From NCBI GenBank assembly GCA_028282145.1, contig JANQIN010000219.1:1-32053 (forward strand): DNA of 32,053 nt, read 5' to 3'. The notes under the pieces are model-generated. The model did no database searches. It saw nothing but the letters and a program-made list of their open reading frames with translations, and was not told where the DNA came from. Origin of the DNA: Thermodesulfobacteriota bacterium. GTDB taxonomy: Bacteria; Desulfobacterota; Desulfuromonadia; Desulfuromonadales; Geopsychrobacteraceae. This document shows positions 1 through 7,556 of this stretch, piece after piece. Both the position numbers and the translations under genes were made by a program. Position 1 is the stretch's first letter, and each line of letters starts with the position of its first letter.

Positions 1-2
1 AG

Positions 3-857
3 AAGGCCAACGAACTGAAGGAGTTTATCCAGCGGTTCAGCTCCAACGCCTCCAAAGCGAAACAGGCCACTTCTCGGAAAAAGCTGCTGGAGAAGTTGAG
101 ACTGGAAGAGATGCCGGTATCCTCCCGCAAGTACCCCTTTGTCCTCTTTAAACCGGAACGACCCTGCGGCGACATCATCCTGGAGATCGACAGCCTCAGC
201 AAGACGGTCGATGGGGTGAAGGTGCTCGATAATTTCAGCCTGGTGGTCAATAAGGGGGACAAGGTCGCCTTTATCGGCGGCGACAGTGTCACCAAGACCA
301 CCCTGCTGCAGATCCTCTCGGGGGAGCTGGAACCCGACTCCGGCTCCTTTCGCTGGGGCGTCACCATCAGTGCCGCCCACTTCCCCAAGGACAACGGCGC
401 CTTTTTTGATACCGATCTCAACCTGATCGAGTGGTTGCGTCAGTTTGCGCCGACCGAAGGGGAGTCGTTTGCCCGCGGTTTTCTTGGACGAATGCTCTTC
501 TCCGGTGAAGAGGCAACCAAGAAGGCCAATGTGCTGTCCGGGGGCGAAAAGGTCCGTTGCATGCTGGCCCGAATGATGCTCACCGGGGCCAATGTGCTGA
601 CCCTGGATGAACCGACCAACCACCTGGATCTGGAATCGATTACCGCGTTGAATAACGGCCTGATCGATTTCCCGGAGGTGATCCTGTTCACCTCTCACGA
701 CCATAAGGTCCTTTCGACGGTGGCCAATCGGATTGTCGAGTTTACCCCTTCCGGTTTCATCGATCGAAGGCTGACCTTTGACGAGTACCTTGAAAGCGAA
801 GAGGTCGCCCGCGCCCGGGAAAAGCATTTTCACGGTGAAGCCGACCTGACCCTGTAG
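3..857 (+). CDS. ABC-F family ATP-binding cassette protein, C-terminal part (5' end outside window)
   Basis: Frame is open from position 3 (KANELKEFIQRFSSNASKAKQATSRKKLLEKLRLEEM...), upstream of the ORF-track start at 96. Linker-type sequence is followed by an NBD with signature LSGGEKVR and Walker B/ABC-F motif LTLDEPTNHLDLESI. Stop at 855-857. Confidence 0.93.
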   Translation, partial: KANELKEFIQRFSSNASKAKQATSRKKLLEKLRLEEMPVSSRKYPFVLFKPERPCGDIILEIDSLSKTVDGVKVLDNFSLVVNKGDKVAFIGGDSVTKTTLLQILSGELEPDSGSFRWGVTISAAHFPKDNGAFFDTDLNLIEWLRQFAPTEGESFARGFLGRMLFSGEEATKKANVLSGGEKVRCMLARMMLTGANVLTLDEPTNHLDLESITALNNGLIDFPEVILFTSHDHKVLSTVANRIVEFTPSGFIDRRLTFDEYLESEEVARAREKHFHGEADLTL

Positions 858-872
858 AAACGAGAGCTGAAG

Positions 873-1586
873 ATGGCACTGCCCTGGAAAGTACTGGATC
901 GGTTTGAGACCGACGATGAAGGCGCTCTGGAACTGCGGCAACGCGGCAGAGGCGACTATCTGATCACCGTCGGCCCCCAGATCCTGATGAACAGCAAGGC
1001 CCAGCGGTCGGAGATCGCCCTGGGCGAACTCGGCTGCCGCAAGCTGAAGACCCATCCGGGTCCGAAGGTGATGGTTGGTGGCCTCGGGATGGGGATCACC
1101 CTGCGCGCGGTGCTGGATCACCTGCCGGAGACCGCCGAGGTGGTGGTGGCCGAACTCAACCCCAAGATCAAGGAATGGTGCCTCAGCCACCTGATGGAGT
1201 TGACCGACGGTGCCGCCGCCGACCCGCGGGTACGGATCGAGATCGGCGATGTGGCCGACCTGATCAAAGCCAGCGATGCGGCCGATTACGACGCCCTGAT
1301 CCTCGACCTCTATCGGGGGCCAGGTCCGGGTACCGACGCCAAGAACGACCCTCTGTACGGCAGCCGCGCCATCGAGCGCTGCCGTACCGCCCTGAAGCCG
1401 GGCGGTGTGCTGGCGGTCTGGGGCGAGAACCCCGATGCCGGCTTTGAAGGTCGCTTGCGCAACGCCGGCTTTGCCCTCAAGATGGAGCGACCCGGTAAGG
1501 GAGGATATCGTCATGCAGTCTGGATCGCCGAGAAGAAAGAGAAGCAGGGAGGCCCCAAGGCAGGACGCCGGGAACGGAAAGGGTAA
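873..1586 (+). CDS. Spermidine synthase-like SAM-dependent methyltransferase
   Basis: Rossmann motif VGGLGMGITLRAVL, VVVAELNPKIKEW, DYDALILDLYRGPG, LKPGGVLAVWGENPD. Same strand, 15 nt after the ABC-F gene. Confidence 0.85.
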   Translation: MALPWKVLDRFETDDEGALELRQRGRGDYLITVGPQILMNSKAQRSEIALGELGCRKLKTHPGPKVMVGGLGMGITLRAVLDHLPETAEVVVAELNPKIKEWCLSHLMELTDGAAADPRVRIEIGDVADLIKASDAADYDALILDLYRGPGPGTDAKNDPLYGSRAIERCRTALKPGGVLAVWGENPDAGFEGRLRNAGFALKMERPGKGGYRHAVWIAEKKEKQGGPKAGRRERKG

Positions 1587-1798
1587 TGGAAATCTTTCAA
1601 TTGGAAGGTAGGGAGTTTGTCGAACTCAACAACCTGCTCAAACTAACCGGCCTCTGCCCCAGCGGCGGCATGGCCAAAGTGATGATCGCCGACGGCCTGG
1701 TCACCGTCGACGGTGAAATCGAACAACGTAAACGATGCAAAATCCGAGCGGGACAGATCGTCGAATTCGAAGGGTCTCAGATCGAAGTCTGCGAATAG
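1586..1798 (+). CDS. S4-domain RNA-binding protein (YbcJ-like)
   Basis: 70 aa; FVELNNLLKLTGLCPSGGMAKVMIADGLVTVDGEIEQRKRCKIRAGQIVEF is a typical short S4 domain. TAATG overlap with the upstream gene. Confidence 0.88.
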   Translation: MEIFQLEGREFVELNNLLKLTGLCPSGGMAKVMIADGLVTVDGEIEQRKRCKIRAGQIVEFEGSQIEVCE

Positions 1799-1839
1799 AC
1801 GGTACCGCTTGAGAAGAAAAAGGATAAAAGGAGCCAATC

Positions 1840-2895
1840 GTGCCCTCTGTTGATTTTCAACATGAAAAACGCGCCTTCAGCCGCTTCTATGACGAATTCT
1901 ACGATCATATGGTTGAGGTAAAGGACGCTTATATCGAAGCCCTCTCTGAATTGATCTCCCGATCGGATGTGGGGGAGGTCACCAAGATCGACGGTCGAAT
2001 CAAGGCCAAGGGCGAATGTATCTCCAAGTTCAAGCGCAAGTACCAGTCAAAGCTGGAGGCGGAAGACAACAACTACGAGATCAAAGATTTTATCTCCGAC
2101 TTGATCGGGATCCGGATCGTCTGCCTCTATGAGGATCAAATTCCTGTGGTCGCCAAGGTTCTGAAGCGTCATTTCAAGATCATCGACGTCACCGACAAGA
2201 TTGCCGCCATTGATCAGACCGAGGATTCCTTCGGTTACCGCTGCCTCCATATGGACGTCGCCCCGAGCAAAGCCCTTGCCGACCTGCCCAGCGATTATCC
2301 GGTGGAGATTCAGGTACGTTCGGTTATTCAGGACGCCTGGAGCCAACTGGACCACAAGATCAAATACAAGAAGTCGATCCCTACCGAACTGAAACGACGG
2401 ATCAATGTCCTATCCGCCCTGTTTGAGCTGGCCGACCGTGAGTTCCGAGAAATCCGGGACGCCACCCTGGAGCTGATGCAGCAGGAGACCGAAGAGGCTT
2501 TCGGCGATCAGCTGGAGATTATGGAAGAAGGGGCGGAGGAGAATGCGGCGCCCAAACCGGGGAAACGGGTCAACGCCTTTAACTTCATGGGGATTGCGCA
2601 GCACTTCTTCAACGACTTCGCCTTCGATGACTTCAAGGTCGACCATTTTGTGCAGGACATCCTGAAGCGCGACCGAGACTTTCCCAAGTCAGCGCTGCAT
2701 ACCTGCCTTGTCGATCACCTGAAGACGGTACGGGAGTATCAAGAGGAGTTTATCGGAGAAAATCCGGAGAACACCTTCAGCCCCTATACGGCGATTCGCC
2801 ATTGCCTCTATCGCTCCAACCCGGAGACCTTCCAACGGATTCTTCCCAAGGTCCCCAGGCTGCGGTTTGAGGCCTGGCTCAAGCAGAACAGTTAA
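1840..2895 (+). CDS. RelA/SpoT (GTP pyrophosphokinase) domain protein with C-terminal extension
   Basis: Synthetase-domain motifs: GRIKAKGECISKFKRK, DFISDLIGIRIVCLYEDQ, SFGYRCLHM, VEIQVRSVIQDAWSQLDHKIKYK. Followed by about 120 aa of unassigned C-terminal sequence. Confidence 0.88.
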   Translation: MPSVDFQHEKRAFSRFYDEFYDHMVEVKDAYIEALSELISRSDVGEVTKIDGRIKAKGECISKFKRKYQSKLEAEDNNYEIKDFISDLIGIRIVCLYEDQIPVVAKVLKRHFKIIDVTDKIAAIDQTEDSFGYRCLHMDVAPSKALADLPSDYPVEIQVRSVIQDAWSQLDHKIKYKKSIPTELKRRINVLSALFELADREFREIRDATLELMQQETEEAFGDQLEIMEEGAEENAAPKPGKRVNAFNFMGIAQHFFNDFAFDDFKVDHFVQDILKRDRDFPKSALHTCLVDHLKTVREYQEEFIGENPENTFSPYTAIRHCLYRSNPETFQRILPKVPRLRFEAWLKQNS

Positions 2896-2924
2896 GCGGG
2901 ATAGATATCCCCAGTTCGCGAGAA

Positions 2925-3067
2925 ACGCAGAGACTGCTGAAAAGCTATCGAGCCCATGGATGGGCGAGGCAAAAACAAGGAGAAGGCTTAAACCTTGTTT
3001 TTGTGAGTGAAGCAAAATCGAATTTTTCGAAACGAGAATGCCAAAGCCCTTGGATGGGCTTTGGCAT
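2925..3067. repeat. Intergenic cluster of inverted repeats (candidate repetitive/REP-like element)
   Basis: GCCCAT-GG-ATGGGC (2952-2965), AAAAACAAGG/CCTTGTTTTT (2971-2980/2993-3002), ATGCCAAAGCCC-TTGGAT-GGGCTTTGGCAT (3038-3067). Confidence 0.5.
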
Positions 3068-3077
3068 CAAACAGGCC

Positions 3078-3102
3078 GCCCCGGGAACCCGGGGCTTTTT
3101 TT
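3078..3102 (+). terminator. Rho-independent terminator after the RelA/SpoT-domain gene
   Basis: GCCCCGGG-AA-CCCGGGGC followed by TTTTTTT. Confidence 0.8.
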
Positions 3103-3796
3103 AGATCGAACAGGCCGTCATATAGGTCAGCAGGTCATCCATCAGCAGATTGACCTTGTCGTACTTTACCGGCGACGTTGCCCCGATCTCCTCCTCCGAT
3201 TGGATGGTAGGCCCGGGAACCAGTTCGCCCAAACAGCTGTCGACAATCTTCTGGGTCGATTCGGGGGTCATCTCCAGATGGAACTGAAGGCCGATGACCG
3301 TGTGGCCGACCTGGAAGGCCTGGTGGGGACAGATATCGTTAGACGCCAGCAAGGTGGCCCCTTGCGGCAGATCAAACGTCTCCCCATGCCAATGGAACAC
3401 ATCCACCGACGCTGGGAAGCAGAACTCTCCGGCAACACACTTCTTCGCTGACCGGATCGGGTACCAGCCGATTTCCTTCTGTTGGCTGGGATACACATCG
3501 GCCCCCAGGACATTGGCGATCAGCTGTGCCCCCAGGCATATTCCCAAGGTGGGGATCCCCCGCTCAATCGCCTCGCGGATAAATGCTTTTTCTTCTTTCA
3601 ACCAGGGGTATTCGACCTCATCGTGCACACTCATGGGGCCGCCGGTGACGATCAGGATATCAATTTCATCAACAGCCGGAAGCACCGGTGATTCATAGAA
3701 CGGGGTACGGGTAATGGTATAACCGGCTTGCAAAAGCCAGGGACGGATACTCCCCAGCCCTTCAAAAGGCACGTGCTTCAGATAATGGGCGCGCAT
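3101..3796 (-). CDS. Class I glutamine amidotransferase-like protein (GMP synthase-like GATase)
   Basis: Nucleophile elbow GICLGAQ, oxyanion region TGGPMSV, downstream LQFHLEMT (His/Glu of the triad). SD-like GGAG upstream of the ATG. Confidence 0.9.
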   Translation of the reverse strand: MRAHYLKHVPFEGLGSIRPWLLQAGYTITRTPFYESPVLPAVDEIDILIVTGGPMSVHDEVEYPWLKEEKAFIREAIERGIPTLGICLGAQLIANVLGADVYPSQQKEIGWYPIRSAKKCVAGEFCFPASVDVFHWHGETFDLPQGATLLASNDICPHQAFQVGHTVIGLQFHLEMTPESTQKIVDSCLGELVPGPTIQSEEEIGATSPVKYDKVNLLMDDLLTYMTACSI

Positions 3797-4035
3797 TGTA
3801 AAACTTCTCCAAGCTCATCGAGGGCTTCGGCAATCTCATATCAAATAAGTGGCAAAAACCACGTCATACTGGAGCAAGTCGTACCCCAACTATTAAACAC
3901 AGACCGCCTCCAAAAGACAATCAAATGGTTAAGAATAGGTAAAACCGGTCTCTCACCACTGTACTTCATTAAAATACCCCATCTACACTAGAATTATGTA
4001 AGGGCAATGACTTGCGCCCTAAAGGAGGTAGGACC

Positions 4036-4503
4036 ATGAAACGAGCTCTGATAATTGGCCTTGCCTTGTTGTTGACTCTCTCAGGATGCGCCACCACCAC
4101 CGGCCCGAAAGAAACCATCGGTACGGGTCTGGGTGCCTTGGGTGGTGGATTGTTAGGTGCACAGGTCGGTAGTGGTAGTGGACGCCTGTGGGCGACTGGG
4201 ATCGGCGTGCTGGCTGGCGCCTTCCTCGGAAACCAGATCGGTGAGTCCCTCGATCGCGCCGACAGACATGAAATGGAAAGGACGACACAGCGCGCGCTGG
4301 AGCATAACCCGACCGATACCAGCGCCGCATGGACCAACCCGGACACGGGCAACTATGGCAGCGTGACACCCACACGCACCTACTACGCCAGCAATAAACC
4401 TTGCCGTGAGTACACTCAATCGGTGACGATTGGTGGGCAGCAGGAAACCGTCGTCGGCAACGCCTGCCGTGAAACCGACGGCACCTGGCGGGTTGTCCGT
4501 TAA
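4036..4503 (+). CDS. Glycine-zipper outer-membrane lipoprotein (17 kDa surface antigen-like)
   Basis: Start chosen at 4036, after AAAGGAGG, rather than 4012. Lipobox LLTLSGC; Gly-rich zipper GTGLGALGGGLLGAQVGSGSGRLWATGIGVLAGAFLGNQIG; C-terminal CREYTQSVTIGGQQETVVGNACRETDGTWRVV. Confidence 0.9.
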   Translation: MKRALIIGLALLLTLSGCATTTGPKETIGTGLGALGGGLLGAQVGSGSGRLWATGIGVLAGAFLGNQIGESLDRADRHEMERTTQRALEHNPTDTSAAWTNPDTGNYGSVTPTRTYYASNKPCREYTQSVTIGGQQETVVGNACRETDGTWRVVR

Positions 4504-4513
4504 CCTTCAATAG

Positions 4514-4551
4514 AAAAAGGGCCAGGTGCAATGTGCGCCTGGCCTTTTTTA
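4514..4551. terminator. Terminator hairpin between convergent genes (probably bidirectional)
   Basis: AAAAAGGGCCAGGTGC...GCGCCTGGCCTTTTTT, between the stops of the lipoprotein gene (+) and the VOC gene (-). Confidence 0.75.
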
Positions 4552-4596
4552 AATTTTCAAATGGGTTTTAAACAACACCCCGTACTGATCTTCAGT

Positions 4597-5010
4597 TCAG
4601 GCACATTCTCCCAACACATTGATCATCCAATCGACACCGAAGCGGTCGGTAACCATACCGAAAGCGGGCGACCAGAAAGTTTTGCCCAGGGGCATGGTGA
4701 CCTCCCCCCCGTCGGCGAGGGCGGTAAAGAGACGTTCGGCCTCGGTAGTGTCTTTCAGTGACAGGGAGAGAGAAAACCCTTGAAAGTTGAGATCGCCGCT
4801 GCACTGACCGTCGGAGACCATCAGGGTGTGCTCGCCGATCTGTACGTTGGCGTGCATCACCTTGTCGTCACAGCCGGGCGGGATCATCTCCTTGTCGGGA
4901 GCGTCCTTGTACTGCATCAGGACGGTGATTTCAGCACCGATCGCCTGCTGGTAAAAATCCAGCGCTTCACGGCAGCGACCGTTAAAGAACAGATAAGGCT
5001 CCAGGATCAT
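4597..5010 (-). CDS. VOC superfamily / PhnB-like glyoxalase-fold protein
   Basis: MILEPYLFFNGRCREALDFYQQAIGAEI...MHANVQIGEHTLMVSDG...FGMVTDRFGVDWMINV. Start set at the second Met, preceded by AGGAGGATGCC. Confidence 0.9.
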   Translation of the reverse strand: MILEPYLFFNGRCREALDFYQQAIGAEITVLMQYKDAPDKEMIPPGCDDKVMHANVQIGEHTLMVSDGQCSGDLNFQGFSLSLSLKDTTEAERLFTALADGGEVTMPLGKTFWSPAFGMVTDRFGVDWMINVLGECA

Positions 5011-5116
5011 GGCATCCTCCTTTCGTTCTTCCATCCCGACGGGGACAGAACCTCTGTCCTTATTCTACTCCAAAGCAGAGTGCCGTCACCCTGGCGATCG
5101 AGAAATCACCGAAACG

Positions 5117-5146
5117 AAAAAAGGCCATCCCCTTCGGAATGGCCTT
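5117..5146 (-). terminator. Terminator of the zinc-ribbon gene
   Basis: On the minus strand: AAGGCCATTCCGAAGGGGATGGCCTTTTTT. Confidence 0.7.
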
Positions 5147-5169
5147 GAAAAGGTTATGCAAAATCTCCT

Positions 5170-5502
5170 TTAGCGACGGAGGTCCGTTGCGCATCTCGGG
5201 CAGGTCAGGGAACTGGTGGAGGTAATCTTGTGCCCGCAAGTGGGACAATTGAACCAGTATTTGCACGCACGACAACGCTGCTCGAGCAGGCCCTGGCGTT
5301 TTTTGCATTTCGGGCATTCCCGCACCTTTTTGCGTTGTTCGATATAAGGCTCGAACAGCATGCCGCATTCGGCACAGGAATCGGAACCGCGCTTGCGGAC
5401 CCGCTCTCCGCAGTTGGGATTGGGACAGACCAGAACAGTCTTGCAGGACTGGCACCAGTATTTCCCCTGAAGGGGCTCTTTACAGGCAGGACATTTTTGC
5501 AT
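5170..5502 (-). CDS. Multi zinc-ribbon protein (eight Cys-pair knuckles)
   Basis: 110 aa with KCPACK, WCQSCK, VCPNPNCG, SCAECG, ECPKCK, RCRACK, NCPTCG, TCPRCA. Confidence 0.8.
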   Translation of the reverse strand: MQKCPACKEPLQGKYWCQSCKTVLVCPNPNCGERVRKRGSDSCAECGMLFEPYIEQRKKVRECPKCKKRQGLLEQRCRACKYWFNCPTCGHKITSTSSLTCPRCATDLRR

Positions 5503-5566
5503 CGCATTTTCCTCATTTCAGGACATTTTCGGTATAAAACCGGACCCGTTACTTTTTACATAGCAC

Positions 5567-5593
5567 AAAAAAAGCCGGGCCCCAAGGCCCGGC
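5567..5593 (-). terminator. Terminator of the rubrerythrin gene
   Basis: On the minus strand: GCCGGGCC-TTGG-GGCCCGGC followed by TTTTTTT. Confidence 0.8.
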
Positions 5594-5618
5594 GGGTGTT
5601 TCCAACCAGGTCGTGAGA

Positions 5619-6125
5619 CTAATCAACTGCAAAGAAGGCTCCAGGAGCGGCGTTGCAAATCTCGCAGGGCCCTTGCGGCTCCCCGGGATGGATCATGCCA
5701 CAGATCTTGCAGACATAAAGGGCGACCTCTTGCTGTTGCCCCAGGTTGTCGAGGGCCTCTTTATACAGTTGAGCGTGCACTTTTTCGGCCGCATTGGCCC
5801 AGGAGAACGACTTGAGAGCTTCCTGCTGGCTCTCCTCAGCGGCATTTCGGATCATAGAAGGGTACATCTCGGTAAATTCCTGGGTCTCACCATTAAGGGC
5901 TTGCCGCAAGTTGTCTTCGGTGGTCCCTACAGCGCCCAGGGTCTTCAAGTGAGCCTTGGCATGAACCACTTCGGCTGCAGCAGCAGCCCGGAAAAGACGG
6001 GCGGCTTGGGAGTACCCTTCCTCCTCTGCCTGCTCAGCAAAGACCAGGTATTTCCGATACGCCTGACATTCACCGGCAAACGCTTCCCACAGATCCTTTT
6101 CGGTACGGCTTCCCTTCAACTCCAC
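5619..6125 (-). CDS. Rubrerythrin (ferritin-like diiron domain plus C-terminal rubredoxin-like domain)
   Basis: EAFAGECQAYRKYLVFAEQAEEEG, EVVHAKAHL, YVCKICGMIHPGEPQGPCEICNA. The likely start is GTG at 6125, preceded by AGGAGGAACGAC, not the ORF-track ATG at 6182. Confidence 0.88.
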   Translation of the reverse strand: MELKGSRTEKDLWEAFAGECQAYRKYLVFAEQAEEEGYSQAARLFRAAAAAEVVHAKAHLKTLGAVGTTEDNLRQALNGETQEFTEMYPSMIRNAAEESQQEALKSFSWANAAEKVHAQLYKEALDNLGQQQEVALYVCKICGMIHPGEPQGPCEICNAAPGAFFAVD

Positions 6126-6258
6126 GTCGTTCCTCCTCATGGATACTGAGGCCCATTGTAAAGGACCCTTCGGTCCTGTCAAGGTGGCCGAAGCCAGGCT
6201 TGACCTTCCTTTGTGCGAGGGCTAGACTCGCAGAAACCCCTCGGATAAGGCGGAATGA

Positions 6259-6714
6259 ATGAACGATTTCAAGGTCACCAAACAACCAACACCCGTAACA
6301 CTCTTTCTGATGGATGGTATCGTTCTGGAAGGAACCATCTTCCTGGCCGAATACGCCGCATCCCACATGGGAAGCCAAACCGAGCTGGACCTCTTCCTGG
6401 AGGAAGGGGCTTTTCTTCCTCTGACCGACAACGGCGGGACCTTCCATCTCGTTAACCGCAGCCATATCAGCCATGCCCGCCTCGGTGCTTCCGAACCCCG
6501 AAAAGAGAGTGCGGTTACCGTTCAGACCTATGCGGTATGTCTGACCTTTGTCGGCGGAGATTGTTTGTCGGGGGTCATTCACAGCAGTTACCCCGCCGGG
6601 CAGGAACGGCTGCAGGATCTCCTCAATCACACCGACCGGTTTTTCGAGCTGTACACCGACACCCACACCTACCTGGTCAGTCGCCGACATATCCGACAGG
6701 TGGAAAGCGTCTAA
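6259..6714 (+). CDS. Hypothetical protein with two apparent copies of one domain
   Basis: 151 aa; upstream AAGGCGG; own intergenic space; two similar halves (VTLFLMDGIVLEGTIF...LVNRSHISHA and VCLTFVGGDCLSGVIH...LVSRRHIRQV). Confidence 0.75.
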   Translation: MNDFKVTKQPTPVTLFLMDGIVLEGTIFLAEYAASHMGSQTELDLFLEEGAFLPLTDNGGTFHLVNRSHISHARLGASEPRKESAVTVQTYAVCLTFVGGDCLSGVIHSSYPAGQERLQDLLNHTDRFFELYTDTHTYLVSRRHIRQVESV

Positions 6715-6846
6715 TCCCGAAAAACATGCCTGCTCTGACAGGACACCGAGCCCGGAGACGAACAAGCCATCTCCTCGAATGTTATTGTCTTTTGGGGATT
6801 GTCAGCGAAATAAGCACGGCAAATCTTACAGATCCGCCATTAAAAT

Positions 6847-6876
6847 AAAAAGCCGACTCAATTGAGCCGGCTTTTT
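6847..6876. terminator. Bidirectional terminator between convergent genes
   Basis: AAAAAGCCGACTCAATTGAGCCGGCTTTTT, a near-perfect palindrome with A-run and T-run flanks. Confidence 0.82.
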
Positions 6877-6906
6877 GAGGTCTTTGATGGGATAAGGATT
6901 CGTCGG

Positions 6907-7281
6907 TTATTTCTTGGCGACAGACGTCTGGTCACGTTTCAGCACCATCACAAACTTGTCGTTCATCCCCTTGGTGAACAGGGTGCCCAGGAAGAGAGGG
7001 CTCCAGAGCAAGCCGGCGGCCAGCCACTTCTTGGTTTCCTTGGGGTTCGCTTCGTCGGCTTTGACCTGGATCTGCAGAGGCACATAGCCTTCTTTTTCCA
7101 GAGTCAAGGTTCGGGCCTGGCCGGCACTCAGATTATAGTCGAACTTGCAGGGAGTGGTCCCCACATACTGGCCGTCAATCGACACACGTGCCCCGGCTGG
7201 CTGCGACAAAAACATGGTCTGTTGCTTGGCGCAGGCGGTGAACAGAAGAAGGATCAGGCTGAGGCATACGAGTCGTTTCAC
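6907..7281 (-). CDS. PEGA-domain lipoprotein
   Basis: GTG start preceded by GGAGTTACACC. Signal peptide VKRLVCLSLILLLFTAC (lipobox); PEGA-type LSQPAGARVSIDGQYVGTTPCKFDYNLSAGQARTLTLEKEGY. Confidence 0.85.
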   Translation of the reverse strand: MKRLVCLSLILLLFTACAKQQTMFLSQPAGARVSIDGQYVGTTPCKFDYNLSAGQARTLTLEKEGYVPLQIQVKADEANPKETKKWLAAGLLWSPLFLGTLFTKGMNDKFVMVLKRDQTSVAKK

Positions 7282-7556
7282 GGTGTAACTCCAATCGTTT
7301 CGCTTGGGTTGTTCCAGACCGATCAAACAAGTGTGGCATTCATATAATCCTTATCGGATCGCAAGGACCGTGCCTTAAGTTATTAATTAATCTATCTTTT
7401 ATTTATTAGAAAGGTGGTTGAAACGGAAAATCGGTGACTTGCCACACTGTGCAACGAGAGAGCATTTCAGACTTTACAGGGAGGGAGCGTGTTGCCATTG
7501 CCACAGTTGTCGGGACCTTGAAGCGGCCACGCCATACAACCGACATTAGAAACAAT

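Noticed and set aside
3797-4035. Riboswitch (e.g. c-di-GMP GEMM) upstream of the lipoprotein gene
   Set aside because: Conserved GEMM sequence elements are not visible; there is only a weak AGGGC/GCCCT pairing just before the SD.
6070-6765. 231-aa minus-strand ORF
   Set aside because: Antisense to the 6259-6714 gene and extending over the rubrerythrin start; no SD or domain evidence.
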